From positions 7,316,001 through 7,380,000 of the forward strand of contig JBANDB010000001.1 of assembly GCA_037576215.1 (NCBI GenBank): DNA of 64,000 bases. The letters are read 5' to 3'. The notes below the pieces were generated by a model, which was given only the letters and a program-made list of their open reading frames with translations, ran no database searches and had not been told where the DNA came from. Shown here piece by piece: positions 22,707 to 34,221 of the stretch (its first letter is position 1; the number at the start of each line of letters is the position of its first letter). Origin of the DNA: Armillaria gallica. Its lineage: Eukaryota; Basidiomycota; Agaricomycetes; Agaricales; Physalacriaceae. Both the position numbers and the translations under genes were made by a program.

Positions 22707-23526
22707 TCAAGGGAAAGCCTTTGCAACAGTGCCGTAGAATGTCTTGCCCTGGATAGTAGCAATCTCGAGCTCAAGAGCAGAGGGTTGGCGGGAGCCATCA
22801 TTACCTGCAAGGGTTCCTGCACCCCAAGCAGATCCTACATGACGCGTGAGCCGTGAGACAAAATTACTTCACCAAGAAACGTACCACCGTGCACCTCCGA
22901 GAGACTGGTCAACTGAGCAAAGGTGTTGGCATATCCGAGAGGGACATAGATAATGCCATGGTGAACCAAGGTTGACAGATAAGCGATGGCCGTGGTTTCC
23001 TCTCCTCCTACCAGACCTGCGGTAGACATGAACAGACCGGCATACTTGCCAGCGAGCGCACCACGGAACCAAATCTTGATGGTGGAGTCCCAGAAAGCCT
23101 ACACACGTCGTTAACGCGAACTCCGGATAGTTTAGCACGCTGTATGCACCTTCAACTGGCCAGGGAGGTTTCCAAAATACGTAGGAATACCGAAAATGAA
23201 GCCATCATAAGAAGCGAGGATCTCGGGGGTAATGATAGGGTAATCAGGCTTGGCTGGAGCATGCGACTTGGCAAGGACCTCAGGAGAGAGTGTTTCAGGA
23301 ACTCTATCGTGGGGCGTTAGTACATGATGAACGGGACGGCGGAGATATACGACTGACTGGTAAATACTGGCAGCTCCTCCGGCGCTCTGGACACCATCTT
23401 TAACAGCCTCGGCCACTATCATAACATCACAGTCAGGAGGCAGCGGCAACGACCAGAAGGAGGGAACATACGTTTGGCGATATGACCGTGCATGGTGTAG
23501 ATAACGATAGCGACTTTAGGAGCCAT
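22707..23526 (-). CDS. Flavodoxin-like NAD(P)H:quinone oxidoreductase (WrbA/Pst2 family)
   Basis: Start [18 protein letters not shown] at 23526 and stop at 22709-22707 after [10 protein letters not shown]. Introns 23416-23471, 23304-23357, 23099-23149 and one near 22839-22884. The N-terminal strand plus [17 protein letters not shown] is the FMN-phosphate loop; [20 protein letters not shown] is the second flavin contact; [14 protein letters not shown] and [10 protein letters not shown] are typical of WrbA-type proteins, whose usual length (about 200 residues) it matches. Family members bind FMN and reduce quinones by two electrons, limiting redox cycling. All exons read through without a break. 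It lies where the duplicated block would be expected to hold an NmrA-like gene. Confidence 0.9.
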
Positions 23527-23980
23527 TGCAGGAGGAGGAGAAGATTTAAGATTTAGCAGTAGATGTTGAAGGAGGCGGGGGTTGTGATGAAGTTGAAGCT
23601 GCCTTCGGGTCAGCCTTTATAGCGTCGTCGAAATTGTCCTTTTGGCGTTTACCCGGAAGGCACATAGACTGTATCAGGTAGTGATCATCCAGAAATAGTC
23701 GTTATATACTTCAAATGTCCCCAAAGTAATCATCCGCGTCCGTTAGCTCGTGGATCTTTGTGGGCACAATCGATAAATATAGGCCGATCGTTAGGAATGA
23801 GATCGCGCCTGCGACAGCGCCTTGAACCGAAGGGAGCCAGACATTGCGACATTTGCCATTTGGGGCCATGTCCGCTGCTGACAAAGCCAGCGTAAAAGCG
23901 CTGACGAGTGGTGAGTCTTCAAGGTGATCTATTGATTAGGCCACCCAGAAAGTCATCCGATTGTGTTGGCCAAATTCTTG
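23527..23980. other. Upstream region of the quinone reductase gene
   Basis: About 450 bp with no coding segment recognised. It presumably carries the promoter; read on the minus strand a TATA-like element could lie around 23615-23625 (CTATAAAGG). Confidence 0.4.
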
Positions 23981-24007
23981 AAAGACAACGACGATATTTG
24001 GTGGCAT
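23981..24007 (-). pseudogene. 5' remnant of an NmrA-like gene
   Basis: On the minus strand 24007-23981 encodes MPPNIVVVF, nearly the start of the intact NmrA-like protein (MPPKIVVVF at 26259). Similarity of the flanking DNA continues through its upstream region (24008-24290 against 26260-26520), but the coding part breaks off after nine codons. This is a truncated duplicate, not a gene. Confidence 0.75.
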
Positions 24008-24837
24008 GATTGTGCAGCGGAGAGAGTAAAATTTGTACCAGTTATTATAGCGCTGGGAAATCGAGTCGTACTACGTCCACGATAGAAGAAGTATACGGTA
24101 TTCAGTGTGTTTTTGGGGTGCCAAGATACAGCGTTGTTACTATCCGTGGCGTGCGCGTAAGGATCCGGGAGCGGTGCAGAACGTACCACGGGGAAACAGG
24201 GCTAAGCAGTGATGACATCCCCGCAATGCCAGGAAGATGACAAAGACGAAAGCGAAGTGCCAAGTCTTAGTCTTCCTTTTGATCGAAGCTGGGTATCGAA
24301 CAGCACGTGCTCGTGTTTGATTCTTTCCCACGCCCTTCCTGAGCCTTTCTTCTCCTCACACGATGCCTACCGCTATGACACCGCTATTATGTTTTCTCTG
24401 AATATCTTCACCGTTGTCATATCAATTTTGAAAGGCTGAAGATGTGAGCATTTACGTCAACAGTTTGGTGCTTATACTGTCCGTTTCATTTTTAGATCGC
24501 ACGACTTTCCTCGCGATTAAGGAAATACACGTAGAGGTACGACTGCTCTATATCACACGAGTCACAAATAGTATCTACAGCCGAAATTTGCAGCTTCGAA
24601 TGCTACCGTTCCTACAAGTGGCTGTCTTCTGTGTAAGCTTTCACATCTCTTTCGATATGATAAGGATACTGCTGCTGTTACCAGCAAAGGGAGCGCTATC
24701 TATCTGCGGCAAAAGTGAGTTCAATGTCGAAGGATCGCCTTTTAACCTGGGATATCTGCAGGCTATGCTTGGGTCAGGTAAATGCCTTCGCTATCTGTCG
24801 CTTTATGCTCACGCTATTTGAAGGCCTCCCATACGGT
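23981..24837. repeat. Tandem duplicate unit A (partner 26232-27440)
   Basis: Starting at the NmrA-like ATG, this stretch matches 26232-27440 in order, for example GTGGCATGATTGTG, GGGCTAAGCAGTGATGACAT, GCACGTGCTCGTGTTTGATT, GTTCAATGTCGAAGGATC. Identity looks like 75-85% with several indels. Unit B has about 250 extra bases (26560-26840). Substitutions fall equally on all codon positions of the shared ORF, so the unit appears non-coding. Confidence 0.8.
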
Positions 24838-25200
24838 GGGCCCCAAGCTGCGGGTTATGTGGATTATGGCTACACGGAAGCTGGGTCGCGCGTCGGTGGT
24901 GGTGTGCAGTGGACTCAAGCCCGCCCTACCTATGGCGTGGACACGTCGTTTGAACCTCCAGTCGACGGACTGCTTAATGTCATGACCAGATGTGATATGC
25001 CATTTATTAGATGGCTCACTGTATCAACTAAGCTCCTGCCTGTACGTACCATTGTTGTATTTCCCTCAATCTCTGTTATCTGTATCGCTCTCCCCGTACA
25101 ACTATCGTTGCTATAGTTTTGTAGTTTTGTAGTTCTTGTATTGTAGCGAAGGATAGAACAAGGACAGGCAGTCAGTACGGTCTACGGTGTTGATTTCAAG
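24838..25200 (+). pseudogene. C-terminal fragment of the C2H2 factor
   Basis: 24838-25016 encodes GPQAAGYVDYGYTEAGSRV, GVQWTQARPTYGVDTSFE and DGLLNVMTRCDMPFI, matching the end of the intact factor at 22085-22261. The 3' flank is also duplicated. No zinc fingers or start codon are present, so it is a relict of a tandem duplication. Confidence 0.85.
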
Positions 25201-25237
25201 GGTCAAGTTCGATCTAAAATTCTTCAACTAGAGCCGC

Positions 25238-26259
25238 TCATTTTAACAGCTTCACTACCGTTCCCCAGTCGAACCTCTCAAACGCCTGCTTCGTTGTAAC
25301 CAGACGAGTGGGATCAATACCAAGATCTTCTTTCGTCAGCACCGACTCGCCATAACCTTTGAAACCCTCTACTTCCCAGAACTTCGTCATGACGGCCAGT
25401 TCCCTCCCAATCAACTCTCCCGCAAAGAAAGTCTTCGCGTACTCTTCTCCGCTGACTTGAACGTACTCGGCCTCTACATGTAGCGTTTCCGCCCATAAGC
25501 TGAGGAGATCTCCGAATGATATATCGTCGACAGATCCCAGAACGTATTTCGACGGGAGAGATATTGTAGGATTCTCAAGGATGGCTTCAACAAATACGCC
25601 GACGTTGATTTCGGTGAAGCCCATCATGGGTGTACGCGTTTCTGGCGAGCATGGCTGTGCCCATGCGTATTTTCCGGAGGACGCGTCTTTTACGGGTGCC
25701 AAGAGCTCGAGAAGATTCGACGCATAGTATCCAGCGTAGAAGAATGTCGTTTTGGTGGCAAGGGAAGGGAGAGTAGTGAGAATATACTCGTTGACGGCGG
25801 CCTTGCTGTCGAAATGGGGAACGGCAAAGGAATGGGTGTGGGGGAGGGTGCTCCAGATGAAGTGTTGGAGGGTCGACGTGGAGGCTGCGGCATTGGCGAT
25901 GTTCTTGCCTTGGTTAATTTCTGCCTTCGAGGATTCTTCCGGCCCGATGGTGGCAAGTGTTGTTAACGAATTGGTTAGGCCAAAGACGGCGTATGCATCC
26001 TGTATACAGGATCTTCAGTTAAAAAAGGAGAGAGAACAGGAGAAAGGCAAACCTTTAGCGCATTGACAACACTGTCGTAGTCGTCGATGTCAGCATAGAC
26101 GATTTCAGCACCTTTGGAGACGAGCTCTTTGGATTTGTGGCTCATAATGCTACGCGTAGCGGCGCGTACTTTGTAGGAAGGGTTTTTGAGAAGGGCTGCT
26201 ACGACGGAGCCACCTTGCGTTCCGGTGGCGCCAAAGACAACGACAATCTTCGGTGGCAT
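25238..26259 (-). CDS. NmrA-like NAD(P)-binding protein
   Basis: Start MPPKIVVVFGATGTQGGSVV at 26259, one intron (26000-26052), stop after GTVVKLLK at 25240-25238; about 320 residues. The GATGTQGG loop is the atypical Rossmann glycine motif GxxGxxG of NmrA-like proteins. AATRSI (dinucleotide discrimination), YADIDDYDSVVNALKDAYAV, IWSTLPHTHSF and FFYAGYYASNLLELL follow the family pattern. NmrA in Aspergillus is a redox-sensing negative regulator of the nitrogen activator AreA; relatives such as HSCARG sense NADPH, and others are reductases. The exact role here is unknown. It is intact, with the gene order C2H2 remnant, NmrA, unit B, implying it belongs to the duplicated block. Confidence 0.9.
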
Positions 26260-27440
26260 GATTGTGTAGTGGAGAGACAGAAGTTGTACCCGTTATTATA
26301 GCGCAGAAATCGAGTCGTACGATGTCCACGATGGAAGAATTATATGGCATTCAGAGTTATTTTGGGGAGCCAAGTACGGCATTGTTAACACCCGTGGCGT
26401 GCGGGTAAGGATGCGGGATCCGGAGTGGTGCAGAATGTACCACGGGCAATTAGGGCTAAGCAGTGATGACATCCCCAAAGTTCCCGGAAGATGACAAAGA
26501 TAAAACTGAGTTTCAGGTCTTCCTTAAGAGATAGATATCGAGTTGATTTGAGAAAAACTCTATTCAAAGTGTAGTCAGATTTTTTGGAGGCTGACTGAAG
26601 TTCAATGTTTCACGGGCAGAAACGGGCAGGAGTTGGCCAAGAGGGATTCGGTCGTCGAACAAGTTCACCTAGAACGAAGGCAGCTTGGTAATATATCGAA
26701 ATAGCTACAAGAGAATCTTTACAAGATCACTCGAGTCCCAGATTTCGCTGCAGATACAGAATCTTGTTAAGATGGATGGTCAAAGGAGTCGAATACGAAC
26801 GGGACAAATCGGGCCGGCCTGGGCCGCCGGTATTAGCCGTTCTGGCAAGAGCACGTGCTCGTGTTTGATTTCTTCCCACGCCTTTTCTGACCCTCTCTTC
26901 TCCTCCCACCATCTGAGATGGACTTAGTTTCTTTTCTGCTTCATGCGATGCCTACCGCTGTTATGTTATCTCTGAGTATATTTACCGTCGTCGTATCGGT
27001 TTTGAAAAGCTGAAGATGCTAGTAAGCGTTCAGTTTTACGTCCATAGCGTGGTGCTTATACCTTCCGTATCATTCGTAGATCGCACGACGTTCATCATAA
27101 TTGAGGAAATACACGTAGATGACCTACTATGTTATCTAACACGAGTGACAGATAGTATCTACACCCAGAATCTGCAGTTTCGAATACTACCGTTCGTACG
27201 AGTGCCTGTCCTCTGCGTAAGTCTTCGCATCTCTTTCGCCTCTTTACCAACTAATATCATAATAGTGATACTGCTGCTGTTACCTGCAACGCAAACGCTA
27301 CCCATTTACGGCAAAAGCGAGTTCAATGTCGAAGGATCACCTTCTGACCTAGGATATTTGCAGGCTATGCTTAGGTCAGGTATATGTCCTCGCGACGGCT
27401 CTGTCGTTTTATGCTCGCATTAATTGAAGATCTCCCATAC
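26232..27440. repeat. Tandem duplicate unit B (partner 23981-24837)
   Basis: Collinear with unit A from the NmrA-like ATG outward. It contains the upstream region of the intact NmrA-like gene, so part of the similarity may be promoter sequence (shared GTGGCGTGCG and GGGCTAAGCAGTGATGACAT boxes). The 135-codon ORF at 27016-27423 is discussed among the rejected items. Confidence 0.8.
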
Positions 27441-28707
27441 CCACATGCACTCGGATGTCAAGAAATGTCACCCTGGTTGGGTGGTTACAGAGGGCGAGGG
27501 CGTTCGAAGGAGGAGAGTTCAGAGCATTGCAGTCATCCAAAGATGCTGCTCTTGATCATGAAGTCAACAGCGACGATAGTTATGATCGCAAGTACATATT
27601 CCCCGCGACAAAACGGCAGTCCCGCAAAGTTGAGAATCTGAAGTGAGTCTGTTTCCTGCTCTCACTTTTGAGAGTAGGCATTTTCTTACGAAGATTCATT
27701 ATATTCTAGAGAGCGGAGCTCAACTCTCCGGACTGTTAATCCTTGCAAACGAGAATAGCGTTGAGATACCTGGAAGATCTAACGCTACTTTTTGTGTCGG
27801 TATTCTTGATTGCTTCTCGGTCTTCGAGGAGAAGTACTGACTTCATTTCTTAGGAGGCGGGTGCGAGTCTGGCCAGTCTTCTTGGCATCGTTGAACCTCA
27901 ATACGAAATTATCTGGCCTACTGGCCATCTCTTCAGTAGGAACAAATGCCACAAAGTAGGCCTGCTCTTCGCTGTATAACGCGGAATTGTTCGGCGTGGT
28001 AACAATTCAGGATACTCAGACCGAAGACAAAGTTGCCACCAAGACTAGAAGTCTATAACGTGAGCAACCGCTTCCTTTTTACACTACCAGTAATCTAAAG
28101 AAATACACATCCAGCGTATCGGTTCCTTTTTCAAACCTACGACGTCCACTGAAAACCTATCGCAAACTCCGCTAGGAGGAGTGGATGTCAGGGCACCCCA
28201 CCGCTGTTTACAATGTTCAAGTTGGACTTATCCCGTACTGTGGGCAACTGAGCTAGACGCTTATGGCTACCTTCGTCCCATCGTTCACTTATTCGCCTCT
28301 CCGAACGCTGACGGGCGGCGTCGGAGGGCTCTCTTGCAACGTCTTGACTAGAATGTCTGGTACGGGAACCAAGGCTTCTGATTTGGAGCACGCCTGGAAG
28401 ACGTACGTTTTCTGTTAGTAGTGTACGCTTTTTTACTAAGGGATTTCCCCAGGGCTAAGATCGTTTGACTTTTGGGCCGATGCAACGAGCAACTAGACAT
28501 TTGCTGAATTCATCCGCGTTCTTAACAGACCATTCAATTCCTTCCGAAGTCGTTTCAAGATGCCTGGCCAAGGATTCAATACCAATGGGCCCATATAGTG
28601 TTCATACCTGGTTCGTCCATTCCGAAGTGTTCTACCTTTGGCAGACCGCTTATACCTACTCTAGATCACCACCGTAAAGACATAGAACGAGTCCTATCTC
28701 CATTGAC
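27441..28707. other. Region without a recognised gene
   Basis: A two-exon model is possible at 27455-27640 (MSRNVTLVGWLQRARAF...) with a donor GTGAGT after AATCTGAA at 27642 and an acceptor near 27710, but it joins to a short frame and matches nothing I know. On the plus strand 28300-28400 reads TLTGGVGGLSCNVLTRMSG, which may be part of a decayed gene. Confidence 0.3.
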
Positions 28708-29559
28708 CTATCCCGCTGTTGACATCATTGCGACCCCAGCATTGCTATCTACGCGTTCCCCTTTTATCCTAATATTTTCGTCAAAGACCTTCGTTGGAAT
28801 GTGTTCTCGTGCACTTTCATGAGCGAGACTTGTCTCAAAGTGAACCCTCTTCCCGGGGTTTTGGAGGATGTTTGGTGTACGGGTGCACGCGTGCATTGTT
28901 CGTCTTGGGACATGCCTCCCTGCGGCTTTTCTGTAGACGTTGATGTTGTCTGTGACTGAGAAAAGGAACGGTATCACCGAACAGCCCTAATTCCTGGGTG
29001 TAATCCGGGAAGATATCAAATGGTGCAACCACCTGATCCGTGTCTGGGACAGATTGGGATTTCCACGGAACGGGAGGCGATGGCGCGTCGTTGGGATTGA
29101 ACCATAAGCCCGCGACAAAGTTAACATTGGGGGAGGATATTTGTTGGAGCCAAAAGAGCTTGACTGGCGAGAGGAGAGATTGGTCTTCTACCAATGTCAG
29201 TCTAGTCAGGTGCTGATACAATCAGACGGTGCCGAACATGCCGAAGGGAATACGGACCATCGCTTTAATCGCGCAGGTCTTTGTGAGGAACGCTAGGACG
29301 CTTCGAAATAGACGATTTCGTATGCGCCGGGGGGATGGACAATAGCATGCTCTGGGCAAGAGATGTTGTATCCGGAGTTGACAAACAACTCTATGCGTGA
29401 GTCGCCACTATATGAGTGGTCGGTGACATCGATGCCTCTTGTGACACGCCCAAGACACTTGAGTACAAAGTTATCGTCCCATGATTCTAGACGTTCAGTG
29501 GCGTCGCGAGGGAAAAGCGACTTGAATCTCGGTTCCGTTCTACTGTAGATGAGTGTCAT
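28708..29559 (-). CDS. Hypothetical protein, possibly decayed
   Basis: On the minus strand 29559-29296 is open for 88 codons (MTLIYSRTEPRFKSLFPRDA, SYSGDSRIELFVNSGY, PPGAYEIVYFEAS). Two further open stretches follow: 29221-28838 (128 codons, with FDIFPDYTQELGLFGDTVPF) and 28977-28711 in another frame. Base composition and length suggest a former coding gene, but I cannot place it in a family, and I could not find splice sites joining the pieces. Treat the boundaries as approximate. Confidence 0.3.
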
Positions 29560-30288
29560 GATGGAAGGGAGTGAAGGAGCGTAATATTCCTTTTAAAAGG
29601 AGGAGGTACGAACTAATCCAGAAATAGAGGATCTTTGTTCGCCTTGATTGTTAACTACTCTGACGGCTAGAACAAAGGCTGCCCGGATCATCATTTTTGT
29701 GAAATGATTCGGTGGTAAACCAATGACTGGTCAGTGTAAGGATCATAAAGAGCCCATGAGAGACGTGTGTTGACTTTGCGTGGCTTTGATACCCGTAGTT
29801 CGGCGGCGCTGAGGGAATTGACATGTCACGTTTCACATGACTGTGACTCAACGCGCACAGTGTGACTTTTATTAGTAAGTACCCCCCCTCATTTAACGCA
29901 CGTAACACACCTGCGCACGGCTCTATCGCATATCTTTGATTCATATTATTTTCGCTTCCCATCGCAAATGACTCCCGCTCAAACCTCGAGCGAATGGAGT
30001 CTCGACAGCGGACACATTTTCAACTGTTCAGTTGTCAATGACAAATGGTGAAGCCGGCATCATCAATGAAGCAAGGCGGTACTCTACCAAGTCACTGGTG
30101 AATAATACATTGTTCAAACAAAATTTACCTTAATCGGCAATACTATCCCCAATTTACGGTACTATTCAGTGTCTGTTATACTTAGCGATAGACCATTATT
30201 TCTTGTCTACCACCTAAATGCTTAAAACCTAGCTCCGAGACAGATACCCACATCTACTCATTCCCGCTCCCTTGACCTTTTCCTCAAG
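29560..30288. other. Intergenic region upstream of the C2H2 gene at 30.3 kb
   Basis: No recognisable gene. The segment 30170-30288 is A+T-rich and likely holds the promoter of the rightward C2H2 gene. Confidence 0.4.
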
Positions 30289-31609
30289 ATGTCTTTCACT
30301 GGCTTGGAAGACACGGTCGTCCCCAGTCTGGTTACGGTAGACGATCACACTATGAACAACAGTGCACCGCTCATTCAAGATCCTCATCTTCAATCGTCGA
30401 TAGTACCTCTGCAAGGAGTCTTTCCAGATAGGAATGATATCCTGTACCAGTACCAATCCCAAGATTCACGTAGACTTTGGGCTTTCAGTGGTGATATTCC
30501 CTTCTGTCTCTGGCACGACGAAGGCGCCTTGGAGAACTATTGTGTCGAATACTTACAGGTTTGTCGCTATGCTACTACTTTGGTATATCACCGTTCATCT
30601 CACCATTCGTCTACAGCGAACCGCAGAACCTGATACACAGATAACCTTCGACCTGGGCATTGCCCATAAGCATTCCGACCCATTCAAAGTATGCTTCTCT
30701 GTGTCAACAAGTCAGTTCTGGGAGATATATTGGCTAAATTCTGTGATCCCTGACAATGATTTTCCTCCGCTGAGTCCCACGACGGGCTTCACCTTTGAGG
30801 TAGCCCCGCCACTTCCAGCGCCTCAATTGTATCAGCCTACCTCTCAGCTCGACGCCTTAGAGAATTTAGACACAGTCTATTGCCTGGCATATCCGGACGA
30901 CCTTGAGAATTCGTATCATTCGAGTTCACCTCTGCCTATTGCTGAGCAGGAGCGGGAGATTCGGCCTTTACCACGTACGCCCACTCATCAGAGGGGTACA
31001 GCAATTCGAGACGATACGTTTGCCACCCTCGCCACTGCTACAAAACGTAATGGACTGGATAGTGTGGACACTCCAAACACAACCAACAAGCGTGTTAAGC
31101 TTGTCCCCACCTCACCTGTCGCGTCAACCCCGTCGTCTTCATCATCGTTAAAAGACTTGTCGCCTTCTCCTCCCCTATCACCCAAGAATGACTCTCCGCC
31201 TCCACCACGAACGGACCAGCCTTCGGTTGACGAGGTCCTCCGCTGCATCTACCCTGACTGCTGCCAGCATTTTCCTTCCGTCGAAAGAGTGCTAGACCAC
31301 CACAAATCCGTCCACAAAATACCCTACCCCGGGAAATATCGCTGCGCCTTTGCGTCCTGCATCCAAACATTTAAGAACAAAGCGGATTTCGAAAGGCACG
31401 CGAAGACATTGGCTCATCAACCGGACAAGGGGTACTTATGTGTTGGATGTGACATGTCATTTACGCGGTACGATGCTCGAAGGAGGCATCAGAAGAGGCC
31501 CAGCGGTATAAAGCCAGAGTGCCGAGAGGAGGGTAGGAAGGAGGAGATTAGGCACATCAAAGAGATGGCTGAAAGCCGAGAGAAGAGACTGGCGCAGTCC
31601 CGAGCTTGA
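30289..31609 (+). CDS. C2H2 zinc-finger protein with C-terminal fingers
   Basis: Start MSFTGLEDTVVPSLVTVDDH, one intron (30559-30616), stop after REKRLAQSRA; about 420 residues. The N-terminal half is acidic and Pro/Ser-rich; a short basic stretch NTTNKRVKLVP (about residue 245) could be a nuclear localisation signal. Three fingers lie near the C-terminus: CIYPDCCQHFPSVERVLDHH..H, CAFASCIQTFKNKADFERHA..H and a C-x2-C finger CVGCDMSFTRYDARRRHQK. The tail is highly charged (Glu, Lys, Arg). This C-terminal C2H2 layout is common among basidiomycete regulators. Its targets are unknown. No lesions. Confidence 0.85.
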
Positions 31610-32058
31610 AGGCGTATTGCAGTAAGCGGAATTAATTCGTTCGTTTGCAGCTTTCATGACTGGATACAGGCATGGAATCGACGCCGCTATATTATTATCG
31701 GCCTAGTTTTAGCAGATATCGACGTGCTGGCAGGTTCCGTGGACTCAATATGATACTTCCCATTCCATTCTTTTGTTCCCTTTTATTCTTTCGTTAGTTC
31801 ACAATCATCTGGTCTTATTATAATCACCTAATAGTAATACTCTTAAATAACATACAGTCGTGCCATAGCGTCACCGCAATGTCAAGGCAGTTATATGTCA
31901 TAGGAACGGTATGCGAAATCTATACTGCGTATACACATCAGTAATATCACGATCATGATCAATACTGCAATTGCGGTAGGCGCAGATTGATGTGATTCCG
32001 AAAGTCCGCAAGGGTGACCCATGACGGCCAGTCGGAGACTCGACGAATTCAAATGGAA
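31610..32058. other. Convergent spacer
   Basis: 3' regions of the C2H2 gene (plus) and the uncharacterised gene at 32059-33539 (minus). A+T-rich, with several TAATAA-like motifs around 31820-31850 that may serve polyadenylation. No gene. Confidence 0.4.
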
Positions 32059-33539
32059 TCAGCTCGCTGTTCTTCGCAGCTTGCGTAGGGACTTGATCGG
32101 TGCCGATGCCGTATCCTCTAGCAGTGCGTCCAGATCTATCACCTCATGCAAACCCGACATACCATCGAGTCTAATCTCCTCCACATCGGGTTCGGATTTT
32201 ACGGCTCTCTCTTCTTCCCTGCACGGCTCCATATACAATAGAGTCTCCAAAGGTTCCTTCCAAAAGCTCGTTGAACAATCTGGGTCTGAGAGCTCCGGAA
32301 AATTGGGAGCTGGGAGAAAAGAATCGGCGACGAATGGAGTGGATGAGTATCCTTTTGCTTGCTTTAGTCTGGAGATGTCCTTTTCCAAGGAAGAAATTCG
32401 CAGTTCTTGGGAATGGTATTTGAGGTACAAGATTTGGAGGAGGTTGCCTTTTGAAAAGGGTACTGGAAAGGCCGTGGAGGCAGAGACTTCGTTGCCGATA
32501 TTATTAGCAGGAACTGGCGAACGCGACTGCTCATTTGAGAGATCAAAATCGGTCTTAGTGCGTACCAAGGTGAACTCGGGGTCGCTGGTCGGAGAATTGG
32601 TGGTGATGCACAACGTTGGTAGCTGTCCCCATGCCTTCGTACGTTGCCATGCTTCAAGATACTCCGAAGCTTCCTGACAACATGAAGTCTTCAGAGTCGA
32701 ATCCCATACCCAATCGCTATTGACGTCCTTCTTCAGTCCATTCATCCACTGAGACGCCGTGATACCACTCTCGATTTGTTCCTCGTCCAGCTTGAAACCC
32801 TTCTGTCCTTTCAGTGCCAACCGTTTCCAGTCTATGATTTGATAAGCATCCCGAGAACGGTGAAAAACAAACACGAACCGAATCTAATTGCGTCCTTCCG
32901 ATACTCGTCCTCTCCGTACATCTCCCAGAACTCCTTGAGATAGCTTGGCTCAGATAACAGCCACCCCATCCGATATCTTGCCAGTGCTCTGTCAAAGACC
33001 GGAGATCTCCATCCTATTCCCATACCCTCTTCACCCATAGCCTGTTTCGCCTCTTTCAAAAAAGCTTCGCATAGTCTCGACACATGCAAGATACCAGTCT
33101 TGAACTCCTTCCACTCATCGTCATCCCCTAGGACCAACCGAAGAGATGACCACAAGAATTCCCCCACGAACATGAGTGGAATACGATATGCATTTGGAAC
33201 GACCGTTGTCGAGCCATCCGCCATGGTGATGGTGGCCCATTTCGAGTGAGGTATGCGACAGGGGACGGAGAAGGAGTTGGTGATAAGATGTCGGACAATG
33301 TCATCCTTCGTCCAGGTCGAGGCATCAAGATAGTCCAACTCTGCCGGGTTTTCCCATCCGAGATCCTTCGGAGGTGAAGGGGAATGTAAGAGCGTTGCGA
33401 TCTCGGGTGCCTCCTCTTTCGGTTCTGCCTTCACGCTCTTCGCAGCTGGGGTGCTAGCATGTTTCCTTCTTTGGAGGTTACGGATTTTGTGGTTTGGACG
33501 TGAGTTGGTACTGAGAGAACTGTTCGTAGTCCGTGCCAT
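32059..33539 (-). CDS. Uncharacterised protein of about 475 residues
   Basis: Likely start MARTTNSSLSTNSRPNHKIR at 33539, although the frame is open upstream to an ATG at 33629. One intron of about 47 bp (GTTCGT..ATAG, about 32840-32886) joins DAIRF to DWKRLALKG. Stop at 32061-32059. The N-terminus is basic (RNLQRRKHAST). The middle is folded-looking (WTKDDIVRHLITNSFSVPCR, IPLMFVGEFLWSSLRLVLG, EFWEMYGEDEYRKDAI). The C-terminal half contains a probable coiled coil (LQILYLKYHSQELRISSLEK, DISRLKQA) and an acidic stretch. I do not recognise the family. The long uninterrupted frames on both sides of a normal intron make a real gene likely. Confidence 0.7.
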
Positions 33540-34221
33540 GTGCGTCTGTGAGAAGAATATAGTTTGGTGGGATCGGAATAACAAAGGTCCCTTGCCAATT
33601 GCTAAAGAAAAACTCTGGCAAGGGTTCAACGTTCAAGGCGGAGAATAGAGCTGGCCCTAAAAGGGTAGAGAATCGATATGAAAGCCGGCTAGAAATGTGG
33701 GAAAGCGGCGAGAGAGACACCGTCATACGAAAAGACCTGCCGAAAACGGCAATATCCGAGGCAACGTCAGCAAGAAAAAAGTGGCGCGACAACGTGATAT
33801 CGCCTTCCGAGTTCGTTTTGACTACGAGGTTCTCTGGATCTTCCCCTCCCAATTACAGCGAATTTATTTATTAAAACTAGCAGAAGACTCGACATTCTTG
33901 AAGCCCTTCAACGCAGAAAGTGAATACATTTCATCACACCGCACCTACTAATAACACGTTGCTGTCTCAGAGTGTGCGGAATCTTCAGACAGACATGGGT
34001 ATTATAATCAGAAAAAAATCGAAACAAAACCTGAAAACAATGTTGTACGAACTGAGGCATCATGTGCAGCCTAGGCCCGGGATCTGTACTATCGGAAAAA
34101 CAGGAACAGAAATCATCTGTATGAGACTGTACAATATAGGCAAGAAACGGTAGCAGAACAGCAGATATCAGTCTCGTGTCTCCTTCAAAATGTCCAGTCC
34201 ATGTCCTCGCCGCAAGCGGTA
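33540..34221. other. Upstream region of the uncharacterised gene
   Basis: Promoter space for the gene ending at 32059 and 3' flank of the alpha/beta hydrolase, both on the minus strand. Minus-strand ORFs at 33478-33852 and 33908-34225 have no family features. Confidence 0.35.

Noticed and set aside
24444..27423. Paired ORFs of 125 and 135 codons in the two tandem units (24444-24821 and 27016-27423), apparently a conserved novel protein
   Set aside because: A codon-by-codon comparison shows substitutions spread over first, second and third positions alike, and the first lacks an ATG at its start; this is the pattern of duplicated non-coding DNA.
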